Position numbers and translations under genes: made by a program. Positions 22,641 through 32,308 of a DNA stretch of 40,334 bases are shown piece after piece; the first letter of the stretch is position 1; each line of letters starts with the position of its first letter. Location of the stretch: IMG/VR virus record IMGVR_UViG_3300046167_000487, positions 1 through 40,334 of that record. One strand, given 5' to 3'. Under the pieces are notes generated by a model, which was given only the letters and a program-made list of their open reading frames with translations, searched no databases and was not told where the DNA came from. The stretch comes from a virus.

Positions 22641-24187
22641 TGAGTGGGTCTAATCAGAGTAGTAACCTCACAGGGATGATGACGCAGATGAGCGGAGCCT
22701 TAGCTACTCAAGGCCGCTCTTATGCTGATGACCTGAAGCGTAACATACAGAACGTCACACGGCCTGAGGTAAAGCCAGACGATGACGTAAGCATGATGAA
22801 CATGGCTAACTGGGCGTCCAAGATGGGACGCAACGACGAAGCCAAGTTGTACCAGAAGCAAGCTGAGCAGATCAGCACACAGCACACACAAGCAGCTCTA
22901 CAAGAGCAAGAGTCTAACTTCGCTCAGGGCATGATGGCTGGTCAAGAGAAGCTCCAAGCGGCTGTGATAGCTGGGGATGTTGTTGGTGCTGAGAGGGAGC
23001 TTGCCGCTATGGGACGTGCTGCTGGTGCGGCACAGACTATCCCTCAGATGAACGCTGGTCGTGGTCTAGTTAAAGATGCACAGCCTCTGATCCAACAGGC
23101 TAAGACTAACAGTGTAAACAACAAGGTGCAGCGTATCTTAGAGTCTGACGCCACTATGGCTCAGATGCCTGAAGAGGTTAAAGGTACTCCTCAAGCTAAG
23201 CAAGCTCTAGCTAGACAAGCAAGTTGGAAAGCTCAACAGCTGCAAGACCCAGAGTTGAACAAAGCGTACAACACTATGCTTCAGAACAATCTCAAGACTC
23301 AAGAGATGCAAGGCAACAACATGAAGGCAGCCCGTGAGCAACAGGCTGGCTCAGTACGTAGCACATTCTCTAACGCATTGGCTAAGAATCCATCTAACCC
23401 TCAAGCGCTAGAGAACGCAATGGACGCAGCCCGTAAGGAAGCCGAGCGGTTGCAGACTCCTGAAGCCACTGACTCTCTCAAGGATGTCGAGCACATCTAC
23501 GAGGGATACAAGAAGGTTCAGGATCTAGCACTGGAGCAAGCTACACTACCCCAAGCGTTGATACACTTACGTACACAGGTAGAGACCTTAACCAATAGGA
23601 TGCCTAAAGCGCACGGGGATGATTACATCACTGAGCTTGAGCGTATCGAAGAGCTGGGTAAGAATGGATCACAGTTCTACAAGGGCCAAGCCCTAGCTAG
23701 CATGAACAAGCTACTGGCTAGAGTCTCTGCTGAATCGTTGCAGATGAACTCTGATGAGCGCAACAGCGACTTCAAAGCAGAGTCTAGGATTAACGCAACC
23801 CGACGTTCTATCATACAGGGCAACCCAAGTGATGACTCTGTGTTTGCTGTAGAAGATCGAATAGCTGAGGCAAACGACGGTGTCTTCGCTACTCGCTGGA
23901 CGTCTACTTGGAGTGGGTTGAAGTATGAAGAGAAGACTAACGTTGCTAAGGACTACGAGCTAATCAATGCAGGCATAGAGCCTAACTACTTCAAATGGGA
24001 GAACGGCAGTCCAGTCATTAAGAATGGTAAGCTAGTCCCGAATGCTGAGCCGATGGACATCAACGCTGCCGACAAGCGCGGCACTGAGAAGAAGTCCACC
24101 CGGACTGGCAGAGGTATAGGTGGTAAGACAAGCGACGGCAAGCCTACAGAAGCACCGCCACCTCCCGGCTTTACGCCAAACAACTAG
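22640..24187 (+). CDS. Internal virion protein, helical, 515 aa
   Basis: The second gene after the nozzle. The N-terminus (NLTGMMTQMSGALATQGRSYADDLKRN) is followed by a long charged helical body with many Gln/Glu/Lys, including tetratricopeptide-like pieces (WASKMGRNDEAKLYQKQAEQIS), and a Pro/Gly/Lys tail (PTEAPPPPGFTP). It corresponds in position to T7 gp15, a core protein of the ejection channel. The start overlaps the previous stop. Confidence 0.7.
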   Translation: MSGSNQSSNLTGMMTQMSGALATQGRSYADDLKRNIQNVTRPEVKPDDDVSMMNMANWASKMGRNDEAKLYQKQAEQISTQHTQAALQEQESNFAQGMMAGQEKLQAAVIAGDVVGAERELAAMGRAAGAAQTIPQMNAGRGLVKDAQPLIQQAKTNSVNNKVQRILESDATMAQMPEEVKGTPQAKQALARQASWKAQQLQDPELNKAYNTMLQNNLKTQEMQGNNMKAAREQQAGSVRSTFSNALAKNPSNPQALENAMDAARKEAERLQTPEATDSLKDVEHIYEGYKKVQDLALEQATLPQALIHLRTQVETLTNRMPKAHGDDYITELERIEELGKNGSQFYKGQALASMNKLLARVSAESLQMNSDERNSDFKAESRINATRRSIIQGNPSDDSVFAVEDRIAEANDGVFATRWTSTWSGLKYEEKTNVAKDYELINAGIEPNYFKWENGSPVIKNGKLVPNAEPMDINAADKRGTEKKSTRTGRGIGGKTSDGKPTEAPPPPGFTPNN

Positions 24188-24196
24188 GAGTATTAA

Positions 24197-27100
24197 ATGA
24201 AGACAGCCACCAATCCCGAGACAGGCGAAGTGATGTACCTTGACCCCGACAAGAACGAGTGGGTCAAAGCTAAGACAGCAACCAATGATGAAACAGGGGA
24301 AGTCGTCGCCTATATCGGGGGCGAGTGGCAGCCCCAACCTAGCCTTCAGCGACAAGGCTCAGGCATCAACCTAGAGGGAGAGATACCCGTAGTAACAGAC
24401 GTGGATGCATACGCTGAAAGCCACAAAGCTGTTCGGCAGGACGAGCAACGGAACGCTGAGCTAGAGTCCAAGAAGCTACAAGCTGAAGCTGACTTCTACG
24501 ACAAGCCTCTGCACGAGCAGGCTCTAGCTGTAGCTGCTGATGCTGCCTCCGTAGCCACTGACATACCTAAGCTGGTGTTGGACGCTCCATCTATCCTAGC
24601 TCGTGGTATGGGCCTTGACGTTGCTAACGTAACGGACGTCATGAACATACCCCGTGGTATGCACTACACCCCTGAGGGTTCTATCTCTAGGGCCGGTGCT
24701 GAGATGGTGGGTAACACTGCCGCTGTTGGTGTAGGCTTTGTGCCTGTCGATCGAGTGGCCGGTAAGGCTGGCTCTGTCACTGCTGACATCCTAGGTATGG
24801 GTAACTCTACAGAGAACGCAGCTGCAATGGCTGCACGTACACAGGTGCCTACTCCTGAGGCGCATCAAGTAATGGATGCTAACCTACGTACGGAGTTTGA
24901 TCCCCGTAACGTGGAGCAGGTACAGGAGCAGGTCGGCCTAGCTAATGACTGGGTAGTAGCCCGTATGCATGCCCCTGAGTTTGCTAAGATGGATGACATT
25001 GAGATGACGCTAACCGCTGACCTCAAGGCTATCGACCAGCAAGCCGACGAGGGCCGCTTAGGTGGCGACATCGACACCATCAACAAGAATAAGATTAGAC
25101 TTAAGAAGGAAGCTGAGAAGAAGTACGACAGGGCTATGGCTGAAGTTGAGACTAGCGCTCGTGGTACAGAGCAGGGTGACTTCGGTGGTGTGAACGTCTT
25201 CGGCAAGGAGTTCGATGAGTCAGTGATTAAGCACATGGCCCGTCGCTTCGACATGCCTGAGGAAGAAGTATCTCTCGCTGTCACCCGCGCTGGTGGCGTA
25301 CGGCACATGGATGAGTCCGGTAACCTGTTGAATGACAAGCTAGTGGACATACGACGTCGTGTGTACCAAGCAGAGAACGATGATCTGTACACTACAACAG
25401 GTAAGCCCAAGACTGGTGCAGTTGATGACTACCAGTGGGGTGGCGTACAGGAGACTATACGTCCTGCTACTGCACTGCTGCGTGAGAACGTAGGTCAAGG
25501 CTTCTCGGCTCGGGTCGAGCAGTCATACATGAAGGCCACCGCCGACAAGACAGCTCTTGTGACTAAGTACCAAGGTCGCAGCGCTGACTTCAAGGAAGTG
25601 GTTGAGTGGGCCGACGACATCAACATCAAGCGTAAGTTCATGGATCTACAGTACTCTGGTGTTGCTGGACGTACTGAGTTACTACAGCTAGCTAGGCGTG
25701 AGATGAACCAAGATGCTTACGAGTTGTTCGCTGAGTTCGTAGAGGATAGCTTTAAGCACCAGACCCGCATGAAGGATCGAGTGTTCGCTGCTGATGCAGT
25801 GCTGGATGACATCCACTGGGGCATTGCTCGTCGAGCTGACGCCGACCCAGACATCACAGAGGAGATGATCAACAAAGCAGCTGGCGAGATGGAGCAGATG
25901 CAGAACCCTAGTAAGGTTGATGGTCTATCCAAGCGTGAGCGTAAGTCCGCAAAGTACATGAGTGAGAACCATTTAGCTACATACGACAATCCTATCCTGA
26001 GCCAGTTCACCCGAATGGCAGAGGATCAAGACATCTTCAGACTGTACGACGGTCTGGGTATGGGGCCGTCTTTACGAGAGACAGCCAAGCTGGGAGATGT
26101 CAACGCCGCTATCGTCAAGCACGTCAAGGCTGTCACTAAGAATGACAACAAGGCTAACGCTGCTGGTAAGGTGATGGATGCTATCCTGCAAGGGAGCCGT
26201 AAGGCACCGCCTCAGGCACAGCGTATCTTCATGGCTCAGGCGTACGCTGGTACGTTGGGACAGGTGGACTCAGCTGCGTTGAACATGCACGATGTCTTCA
26301 CTGCTGCGTGGCGTCAAGGCCCTATAGCTACAGGCTAAGGCTGTTGCTGACTTCTTCGACTCAAGCCGTATACGTGCTACTGAGTTCGGGATCAGCGATG
26401 CTCACGTTGCTGAATTCAGGGAGGGTGTGAACAATGCATTCAACCAGAGTCCCACTAAGATGGACAAGGCTGGAGAAGGCAGGTCAATGGCTACTCGGAC
26501 GTAGCGTTCACGTGGTCTGGGTTTAAGGCTTTGGATCTGGCGGGGAAGGGAGTTGTAATGCGCTCTACCTTGTACGATATGCAGAGGCTAGTTGGTAAGA
26601 AGGATGGTGTGCAGAAGATGCGCTCCAAGTACGGGCATCTGATGACCAACAGAGAGTTGGCCGAAGTGACTGGCTTCCTGAAGTCCGGTAAGGACATACG
26701 ACAGGCTAGCCCACGACAGCTGGACATCCTAGGCAACGCTATGCTGGGCCGATTGGCTGAGCAGCAGCTGGTGTCTATGGCATCTCGTCCTATGAAGTAC
26801 TTGAAGAACCCTGAGTGGCGCCCAGTATGGGCCATGAGTGGCTTCGCGATACGACAGGCTGACTTGCTAAAGCTAGAGGTCATTGATCGTGTTAAGAAAG
26901 GGGACTACGTTGGAGCAGGTGAAGCAGCAGCTGGATACTACGGCTGGGTTGTTGGTGGATACGTTATCGTTGACACCATGCGAGATGCACCTACCTACGC
27001 TATGTCTGGTAAGGACACTAAAGATCCCGGCAATGTGGGTACTCGTGTCATGGAAGGTACTCTTGGCCCTCTCACCTTTAACAAGGCTGGAGATGCCTAC

Positions 27101-27349
27101 TCCCTTTCACAGTTCAAGCAAGATCCTGTAGGTCATGCGCTTGAGTCACTACTGCCACCAACTGGTGCAGCTGGTAGCTTGGGCAAGGCGGGTGTTAAGG
27201 CTGCCTTCGGTGAAGATCCAATGAGTAACCTGTTCGAGGCTATGCCTTGGATTGGTCGTCAGCTGAAGTACGTCTATGAAGCTGAGGATGAGCGTGGCCG
27301 TAGTAGAGATCGTAAGCGTAAGCGCGGAGACACCGTGCGTAACCGATAA
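24197..27349 (+). CDS. Large internal virion (DNA-ejection) protein, ~1050 aa, with two compensating frameshifts
   Basis: A first frame (24197-26338) stops at GPIATG. Moving one base, the reading continues LQAKAVADFFDSSRIRATEFGISD to about 26480, and a second shift in the opposite sense gives VNGYSDVAFTWSGFKALDLAGKGVVM to 27349. The two shifts cancel (3153 bases, 1051 codons), so this is almost surely one gene with two sequence errors. The N-terminus holds a tandem repeat (KTATNPETGEVMYLDPDKNEWVKA, then KTATNDETGEVVAYIGGEWQ). The rest is helical; it ends in a basic tail (RGRSRDRKRKRGD). By position it resembles T7 gp16, without a visible transglycosylase motif. Confidence 0.75.
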
Positions 27350-27367
27350 CACAAGGAACTATATGAG

Positions 27368-27724
27368 ATGTCTGATGAGATGGAGGTGGGCCGCCGACTG
27401 GCCCATCTTGAGCGTGAGCTAGCCTCACATGGGCAGGGGATTGTGATGGCTACAACAGCAGCACAGGCCACTGAACGTGCAAGTGGTGAGCGACTCGAGT
27501 ACTTAAAGGAAAGGTTCGACGCAGTAGAAGCGCGGATGGAGAGGGCTGATAGTAGTAGTAAGTTCTGGACTACAACAGCTTTAACTATCTTATTCACAGC
27601 AGCTATAAGTGTAAACTATATGTACATAGAACCCGTGATAGAGAAGGTTCAAGGACTAGAACGGAGGTTAATGTATGTGGAGAAAGAGCTTAGTCGTTTC
27701 CATCCTGTGCGTGATCCTGAGTAG
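27368..27724 (+). CDS. Coiled-coil protein with one membrane span, 118 aa (inner-membrane spanin or holin-type candidate)
   Basis: Residues 1-62 are a charged helix with heptads (RLAHLERELASH, RLEYLKERFDAVEARMERA). Residues ~66-85 form one membrane span (TTTALTILFTAAISVNYMYI), followed by a second short coiled coil (EKVQGLERRLMYVEKEL). It overlaps the lipoprotein gene downstream by 50 bases in another frame, as Rz/Rz1 pairs do. A periplasmic coiled coil after a single span fits an inner-membrane spanin, but the long cytoplasmic helix is unusual; XhlA-like hemolysin-type proteins are an alternative. Confidence 0.5.
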   Translation: MSDEMEVGRRLAHLERELASHGQGIVMATTAAQATERASGERLEYLKERFDAVEARMERADSSSKFWTTTALTILFTAAISVNYMYIEPVIEKVQGLERRLMYVEKELSRFHPVRDPE

Positions 27725-28070
27725 TTGTGCCGGTGTTCCTCCCTTGGCTAAGAGTTTGCTCGCTAGGAGCGCCGAGAAGAGGGGCATAGAGGTTGATGCT
27801 AATGTAGGTCAAGCCAAGACAGAGGGTGAGGGTAGCGTCGCTCAGCAGGCCAATACGGCTGTCTCTGTGGGCATAGAAGAAGACACCATCGAGACCTTCG
27901 AAGGCCCCGTAGGTACGGTGATTAATGAAGCAGGACTAGAGATGCATGAGTTGCTTCTGCTAATCCTGCTTGCGGGGTGGGCTATTCCGTCGCCGGGTGA
28001 GATGCTCCATAGCATAGCGAGATCTCTTCGGGGATCATACGATCAGTTGCGACGTCCTCGTTCTGACTGA
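27675..28070 (+). CDS. Lipoprotein of the lysis module (outer-membrane spanin-like), 131 aa
   Basis: The N-terminal signal ends in lipobox LSSC (Cys18), so the mature protein is a lipoprotein. The body is Val/Glu/Thr-rich, and a C-terminal hydrophobic stretch LLLLILLAGWAIPSPGEML resembles the GWxxPSPxEM segment common in small lipoproteins near the lysis genes of marine podoviruses. It starts inside the preceding membrane-protein gene, as o-spanins do. Its 3' end overlaps the convergent metzincin gene by 89 bases. Confidence 0.6.
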   Translation: MWRKSLVVSILCVILSSCAGVPPLAKSLLARSAEKRGIEVDANVGQAKTEGEGSVAQQANTAVSVGIEEDTIETFEGPVGTVINEAGLEMHELLLLILLAGWAIPSPGEMLHSIARSLRGSYDQLRRPRSD

Positions 28071-28906
28071 GTTCGTACGCTATAGCCTTGTCGGTGGTCT
28101 TACTACGCAGGTACTCGACAGCTGTGTGCTCCTCGTCCCCTATTGGGTCACCGTCCTTGGTGAACCCATTGGCTGCGAAGAGTGGCAGTCGTCCGTTACC
28201 TGAGTATGACATCAACGTACCCTTGGTGCACTCCTTGGCTGAAGGGTAGGGGATCTATACAGTACCCCTTGCGTCCTACATAGCCACCTTGGTGTGCATG
28301 CTTGAGTCCGAAGTTGTGTCCCAGCTCGTGAGCTAGAGTCTTAGGGCTACAGCTGGAGACAGACTTACGTCCACCTACACCTGCAATACCACAGTAAGGA
28401 TCACCCGCCATGTAGGGCTTAAGACCTATCACTAGGTCGGCCCCATCTGCTGCGTACTTGTCGAAGTGCATAGCATGGTAGGCTTCCTCTACAGTGTCGG
28501 GCATATCGTCCCACATGTAGATCCCCTCGATGATAAAGCGAACAGGTACACCGCTGTTGCGGTACATCTGCTCAGCTTGACGCATCCAGTCGATGGCTTG
28601 ACGCCACGGCTCCTCGCCCTCGTACCACAGAGGGTGAAGCACCAGCACCACGGAGACAGGCGGCTCACCTAAGAAGCTAAACGAGCCGTCGTCGTTCCGT
28701 CGTACGTCAGATGAGTAGGCTGGATCAGTCCAGTACAGCTCACCCTTCATGGTACGGAGGCTATACCAATGCCCCCGCCCACCTATCTCTCCGACCGGAG
28801 AACTCATGGGGATCATCCCCGCCTCTGCTTGAGCGTCATGGATCATGAACGCCTTCATCAGCAGCAGGAACGTACCCATCATTAGGAAGTATTTAGTTAG
28901 GCTCAC
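27982..28906 (-). CDS. Secreted metzincin-type zinc metalloprotease, ~307 aa (one frameshift)
   Basis: I start at the GTG at 28904-28906 (in frame, overlapping the upstream gene), giving a hydrophobic signal (SLTKYFLMMGTFLLLMKAFM) and a likely cleavage after AQA. The zinc site HELGHNFGLKH (His193, 197, 203) is of the metzincin HExxHxxGxxH type. One frame stops at 28196, but shifting one base near 28255 continues into KECTKGTLMSYSGNGRLPLF, which supplies the expected Met-turn (LMSYSG), and ends at 27982. So the two frames are one protease. It is the last gene of the leftward block. Substrate unknown: host envelope or phage proteins in the periplasm. Confidence 0.8.
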
Positions 28907-29093
28907 TAGCCACCCTCCCCAAGTCAGTGTGATGACGCACCCTGAAGTACTCTTCAGCACGTTCAGTGTAGTAGTCCCGCATCCTCACCTCCAGCTCGTC
29001 CCATGCCTTGTTGGTTTGGATACGGATGGTAGTGCCCTGCGCTTCGAACCACTGGGCATACCCGTCTTCGTACTTCTCTTCTTTAGTTCTCAC
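28893..29093 (-). CDS. Hypothetical 66-aa charged protein
   Basis: The GTG start overlaps the stop of the HNH gene (GTGTGA), and the 3' end overlaps the metzincin start. The product is highly charged and aromatic (RTKEEKYEDGYAQWFEAQG, MRDYYTERAEEYFRV), helical and soluble. No family recognised. Coupling on both sides is the main support. Confidence 0.5.
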   Translation of the reverse strand: MRTKEEKYEDGYAQWFEAQGTTIRIQTNKAWDELEVRMRDYYTERAEEYFRVRHHTDLGRVASEPN

Positions 29094-29467
29094 ACAATCC
29101 TCCCGTGATTCACATGGAATCCATATTGATTCTCTCCAGACTTACGAGCACACACTGCCTCGAACCAGTCAGTAGATATGCCTAGATGGATGCTCTTACC
29201 TTTGACGTTGATCCTAGACAGCCACTTACCTGACTGCTTCTGGAAGGTTACTCCCATAAGACCAGATGTATTAGTGGCGTACTTCTTGGAGTTCCTACTA
29301 TTCTCCAGCCTGTCCACAAGCCTCAGGTTCTCAAGGCTGTTGTCTTGTATGTTGCCGTTGATATGATCTATCTGCATACCCGAAGGGATAGGCCCGAAGG
29401 CCTTCTCCCAGATACGCCGATGGTCATACTCTCTGACTCCAGCAACAGTTGTTGTTGAGTATCTCAT
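29090..29467 (-). CDS. Free-standing HNH homing endonuclease with AP2-like domain
   Basis: A 125-residue protein with HNH core IDHINGN...NSLENLRLV (residues 33-51; Asp34-His35 and Asn48 positions normal), followed by an AP2-type DNA-binding module at ~68-110 (SGLMGVTFQKQSGKWLSRI, HLGISTDWFEAV). Such genes are mobile selfish elements that cut a specific target and spread by repair. It sits directly downstream of, and overlaps by four bases, the ribonucleotide reductase gene, a common homing site in phages. It appears intact. Confidence 0.9.
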   Translation of the reverse strand: MRYSTTTVAGVREYDHRRIWEKAFGPIPSGMQIDHINGNIQDNSLENLRLVDRLENSRNSKKYATNTSGLMGVTFQKQSGKWLSRINVKGKSIHLGISTDWFEAVCARKSGENQYGFHVNHGRIV

Positions 29468-31361
29468 TCAGCTGACCCCACTATTTCACATACGCCGCCA
29501 GTACAGGCAAGCTCTTGACTACTTGTTGTTGTATCCTCTAACTCATAGCTAGGGAATATAGACCAGTCTACCTCTGGGAACTCCTCGACTGCGAGTTCGT
29601 AAGCATGACTATCTATCTGCTGATACGGAGCCTGCTGGTATGTGCCATTGTCGTACGGCAGCATACTCACACCACTCATAATATCCCAGTTGTCCCAAAC
29701 CCAAGCCATCATAGCGAAGAAGTTATCGTCGTTATAATAGACCGTGATGCTGGGCTTGTGCTCACACCACGCCTCTTGGTAGATCTTCCATAGTCGGAGT
29801 TGCTCCAACGCATCCTGCTCGTCCCTCGTCACCGCTGTATCTGGTGTCTTGATAGGGAAGCTGAAGATGGTGGTGGTGTCCGGCTTCATGACACATGGCT
29901 CATTAGGTACGCCTTGGTCACGCATGAAAGCAGTCATCGGATCTTTGTTATCCTGTCGCACTGTACGTGTGTAGTACCTAGAGTATGCAGGGTGAATGCC
30001 CGAGCTGCACAAGGCTAGCTGGCTCACCGTACCACTTGGCTTGACACACGTTATAGCTGCTGACACAGGGATCTTCAGCTGCTTGGCCCACTTCTTGTTC
30101 ACTGTGATAGCGTGTTCCCGCATGGTGGTTAGCCATTCGGTTAGCTTCTCGTCGCCTTCACTACCGTTCAGCACAGGGTGATCCATGATGCCAGTAAGGC
30201 TCACACCCAGCAGCCTCTCCTCCTCACAGTTGTCCTTCCATACCTTACGCAGGTAGCGGAAGTCCGTGAGTGTGGACTGCAACGTACCAAAGATAGTAGC
30301 AGCGTCCACCTTATGGAGCAGGTCAGCTAAGCTGTCGTCACTTCGCACGATAACCTCGGATAGATTACAGAACTCAGACGGTCGAAGGATGATCTCGGAG
30401 CAGGGGTTGCATCCCCACTTGTGTCCGGTCTCTCTCCTGCCGTGGGAGTCGATGATCTTATCCGCAGCTTCACGGTTGAAGAACCCACGCTCACCACTGT
30501 AGCTTTCATACAGGGCTTTGGACTGGTTCATGTAGAAGTGGAAGTCGGGCTTCTTCTCGTAGCATGCTGAGTTGTTAGCCAGCGCACGCTGTCCCGTCTG
30601 TGTTCCACCAAGCACCTGACTTAGCTGTAGCCATGCGATCCGATGTGGGTGAACTCAGGGAGATGAGGGCTGAACGCCTAACCCCACCGACCACCACAAT
30701 GGCAGCGACCTTACAGATGAGATCGTGTGCCTCAAGGTCTGTCAGCTTACGACCAGCAGCCTTACGGAACAGAGCTACCGTGAAGTTGAACAGATCGACT
30801 AGCGGAGCCGGGCCTGACGCACGACCACCAAAGGTCTTGAGCTTAGCACCGGCAGGTCGTATCTTACTCACGTCCCACGATGGTACTTCACCAGCCCATA
30901 GCATAGCGAGTAGCTGCTTGAATGCCTTAGCCCACCCCACCTTGGAGTCAGCTACTACAATCACTGAGTCTGTATCATGGAACTCCTCAGCTACGACAGG
31001 TAGCTTAGCAACCTCATCACGCTCACAGCTAAAGCCCTACACCTGTCCCACATAGTAGGATGTACATGCACTCATCGAAGGCCCGAGGGTGATCGACGCT
31101 GAGGTAGGCACAGTTGTATCCAGCTACGTGGTCACGATCCAGCGCAGGGCCAGCAGTCATGAGAGCGCGCATGCTAGGCACAACGTCCAAGTCCACGATC
31201 ATCTTACGTAGGGTGTTGGCTTGCATGCTACTGAGTACACCCTTGTCTTTCCAGTAGTTGGTATAACGAGAGCATGTCTCGTCCCATGTCTCCCGACGTC
31301 CAGCGTACTCGATCCATCTGGCGTATCGGGACATGGCTATAAAGTTCTGGTAATCATTCAT
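29464..31361 (-). CDS. nrdJ: Adenosylcobalamin-dependent ribonucleotide reductase, class II (two frameshifts)
   Basis: It makes deoxynucleotides from ribonucleotides using coenzyme B12. Three consecutive frames join if one base is removed near 31030 (GTGVG then FSCERDEVAKLP) and one near 30600 (SGAWW then TQTGQRALANNSA), giving 632 codons. Family motifs: GTGVG, DSKVGW, LKTFGGRASGP, IVVVGGVRRSALISLS, active-site loop GCNPCSEI (Cys about 320), PSGTVSQL and C-terminal redox pair ELACTGGVCEI (Cys619, Cys624). This is the monomeric phage type. The two indels are most likely sequencing errors, since both halves are perfectly conserved around them. Confidence 0.92.
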
Positions 31362-31444
31362 GAAAGATCCTTATACACGGCAATACAAAACAGGACTAGC
31401 AACAACGCTAGCCCCGCGAACAACCCAAAGAAGAAGCAGCTCAT
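31358..31444 (-). CDS. 28-aa membrane micro-protein coupled to nrdJ
   Basis: The ATG at 31442-31444 overlaps the stop of the gene upstream (CGATGA), and its TGA overlaps the nrdJ ATG (TCATGA). The product is one hydrophobic span (FFFGLFAGLALLLVLFCIAV) with a short charged tail. Perfect coupling on both sides suggests it is translated. Function unknown. Confidence 0.55.
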   Translation of the reverse strand: MSCFFFGLFAGLALLLVLFCIAVYKDLS

Positions 31445-31911
31445 CGCTTCAACTCCTCGGGGTGGTTCTCTAACATGTGCAACATCTGTAGTATATTACA
31501 CATCGCGTGTCCCAGATGGTTCCGTCCTGACTCTGGGTCTAAGTCTTCACCACTCTGCCATGCGGCAAGGTGACGCTGAAGGCAAGCAAAGCTTACACTC
31601 CAGTGAGTAGGGCGCTTCCAGTTGTCCCTCTCGTACTTACTAGCACCATACTCCAACACCTTAGCAGCCTCTTGCATAGCAGCAATCGGGATCAGTGAGT
31701 AGTCTGGCTTGCCTGAGTTATAGCGTAGGCTGCGCTCAGTCTTAGGCGTAGGCTCCGCCATGTAGTTCATCATACGTGCATCGTACTCGTCGTGTGCCTT
31801 ACGCTTACGCTCAGCGCTGGACTCGAACGGTGTGTTCCTGTCACACTTAGTACCGAAGGTGTACTCAGGCTCATCGTTAAACTCAGGACTAGTGTATCGT
31901 GTCATCGCCAT
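31441..31911 (-). CDS. dATP/dGTP diphosphohydrolase-like protein (DUF5664 type)
   Basis: The N-terminal 60 residues are polar. The conserved part begins RYNSGKPDYSLIPIAAMQEAAKV, then YGASKYERDNWKRP, LQRHLAAWQSGEDLDPESGRNH and AMCNILQMLHML. This is the pattern of the phage family known as DUF5664, labelled dATP/dGTP diphosphohydrolase N-terminal domain, helical MazG-like nucleotide hydrolases. It lies next to nrdJ, so a role in shaping the dNTP pool is reasonable. Whether it acts on modified or normal purine nucleotides cannot be told. Confidence 0.75.
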   Translation of the reverse strand: MAMTRYTSPEFNDEPEYTFGTKCDRNTPFESSAERKRKAHDEYDARMMNYMAEPTPKTERSLRYNSGKPDYSLIPIAAMQEAAKVLEYGASKYERDNWKRPTHWSVSFACLQRHLAAWQSGEDLDPESGRNHLGHAMCNILQMLHMLENHPEELKR

Positions 31912-32167
31912 CCTCCCCGAACTCTTCAGTGTATTCCTCGTTGATGAGAGCTGTAATCAGATCCCACTTAGCGTAGTCCAGCAGCGAACCCATACGATCC
32001 ATGTCCACGTTACTGTACATGATGGTGGGTACGCCCTTCATGTGGATGATGGTCACTACCTGCATGTCCACCCCCTCGTCCTCCATCTCGGAGGCGAAGT
32101 CAGCAGCTGCTTGTAGCATGTCGGAAGCCTTAGGGTCTTCCTTCTTTGGGAAGTCTATTACTTTCAT
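31889..32167 (-). CDS. Hypothetical 92-aa acidic protein
   Basis: It begins MKVIDFPKKEDPKASDMLQA, contains a hydrophobic strand pair around VDMQVVTIIHMKGVPTIMYSNV, and ends with a very acidic tail (EEYTEEFGEDGDD). The first segment resembles short proteins found in phage replication regions, without known function. The ATG overlaps the small gene upstream by a few bases. Confidence 0.55.
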   Translation of the reverse strand: MKVIDFPKKEDPKASDMLQAAADFASEMEDEGVDMQVVTIIHMKGVPTIMYSNVDMDRMGSLLDYAKWDLITALINEEYTEEFGEDGDDTIH

Positions 32168-32308
32168 ATCTCATCCCTCTCTTCAGCCCAGTCCACGATG
32201 TAATCCTCAAGCGCATCCACTAGCTCAGCAGCGGAGATGCCTAGTGTATCCACGATCTGATCTGGGATCTAGCTCCTTCAGTTGGTTCATTGCATCTAAG
32301 AAATCCAT
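32164..32308 (-). CDS. 47-aa helical protein, broken by one inserted base
   Basis: From the ATG at 32306-32308 (TAATG overlap with the phosphoesterase stop) the product reads MDFLDAMNQLKELDP. Removing one base from the CCC near 32268 continues DQIVDTLGISAAELVDALEDYIVDWAEERDEI to the stop at 32164, exactly 48 codons. Short proteins with a KELDPxxIVDxLGIxxxELVDAxED pattern are common in phage replication modules; function unknown. As printed, the frame ends early. Confidence 0.6.

Noticed and set aside
29464-31361. Split or intein-containing ribonucleotide reductase
   Set aside because: The three frames abut with conserved sequence running straight across each break and no extra protein between them, so single-base insertions explain them better than split genes or inteins.
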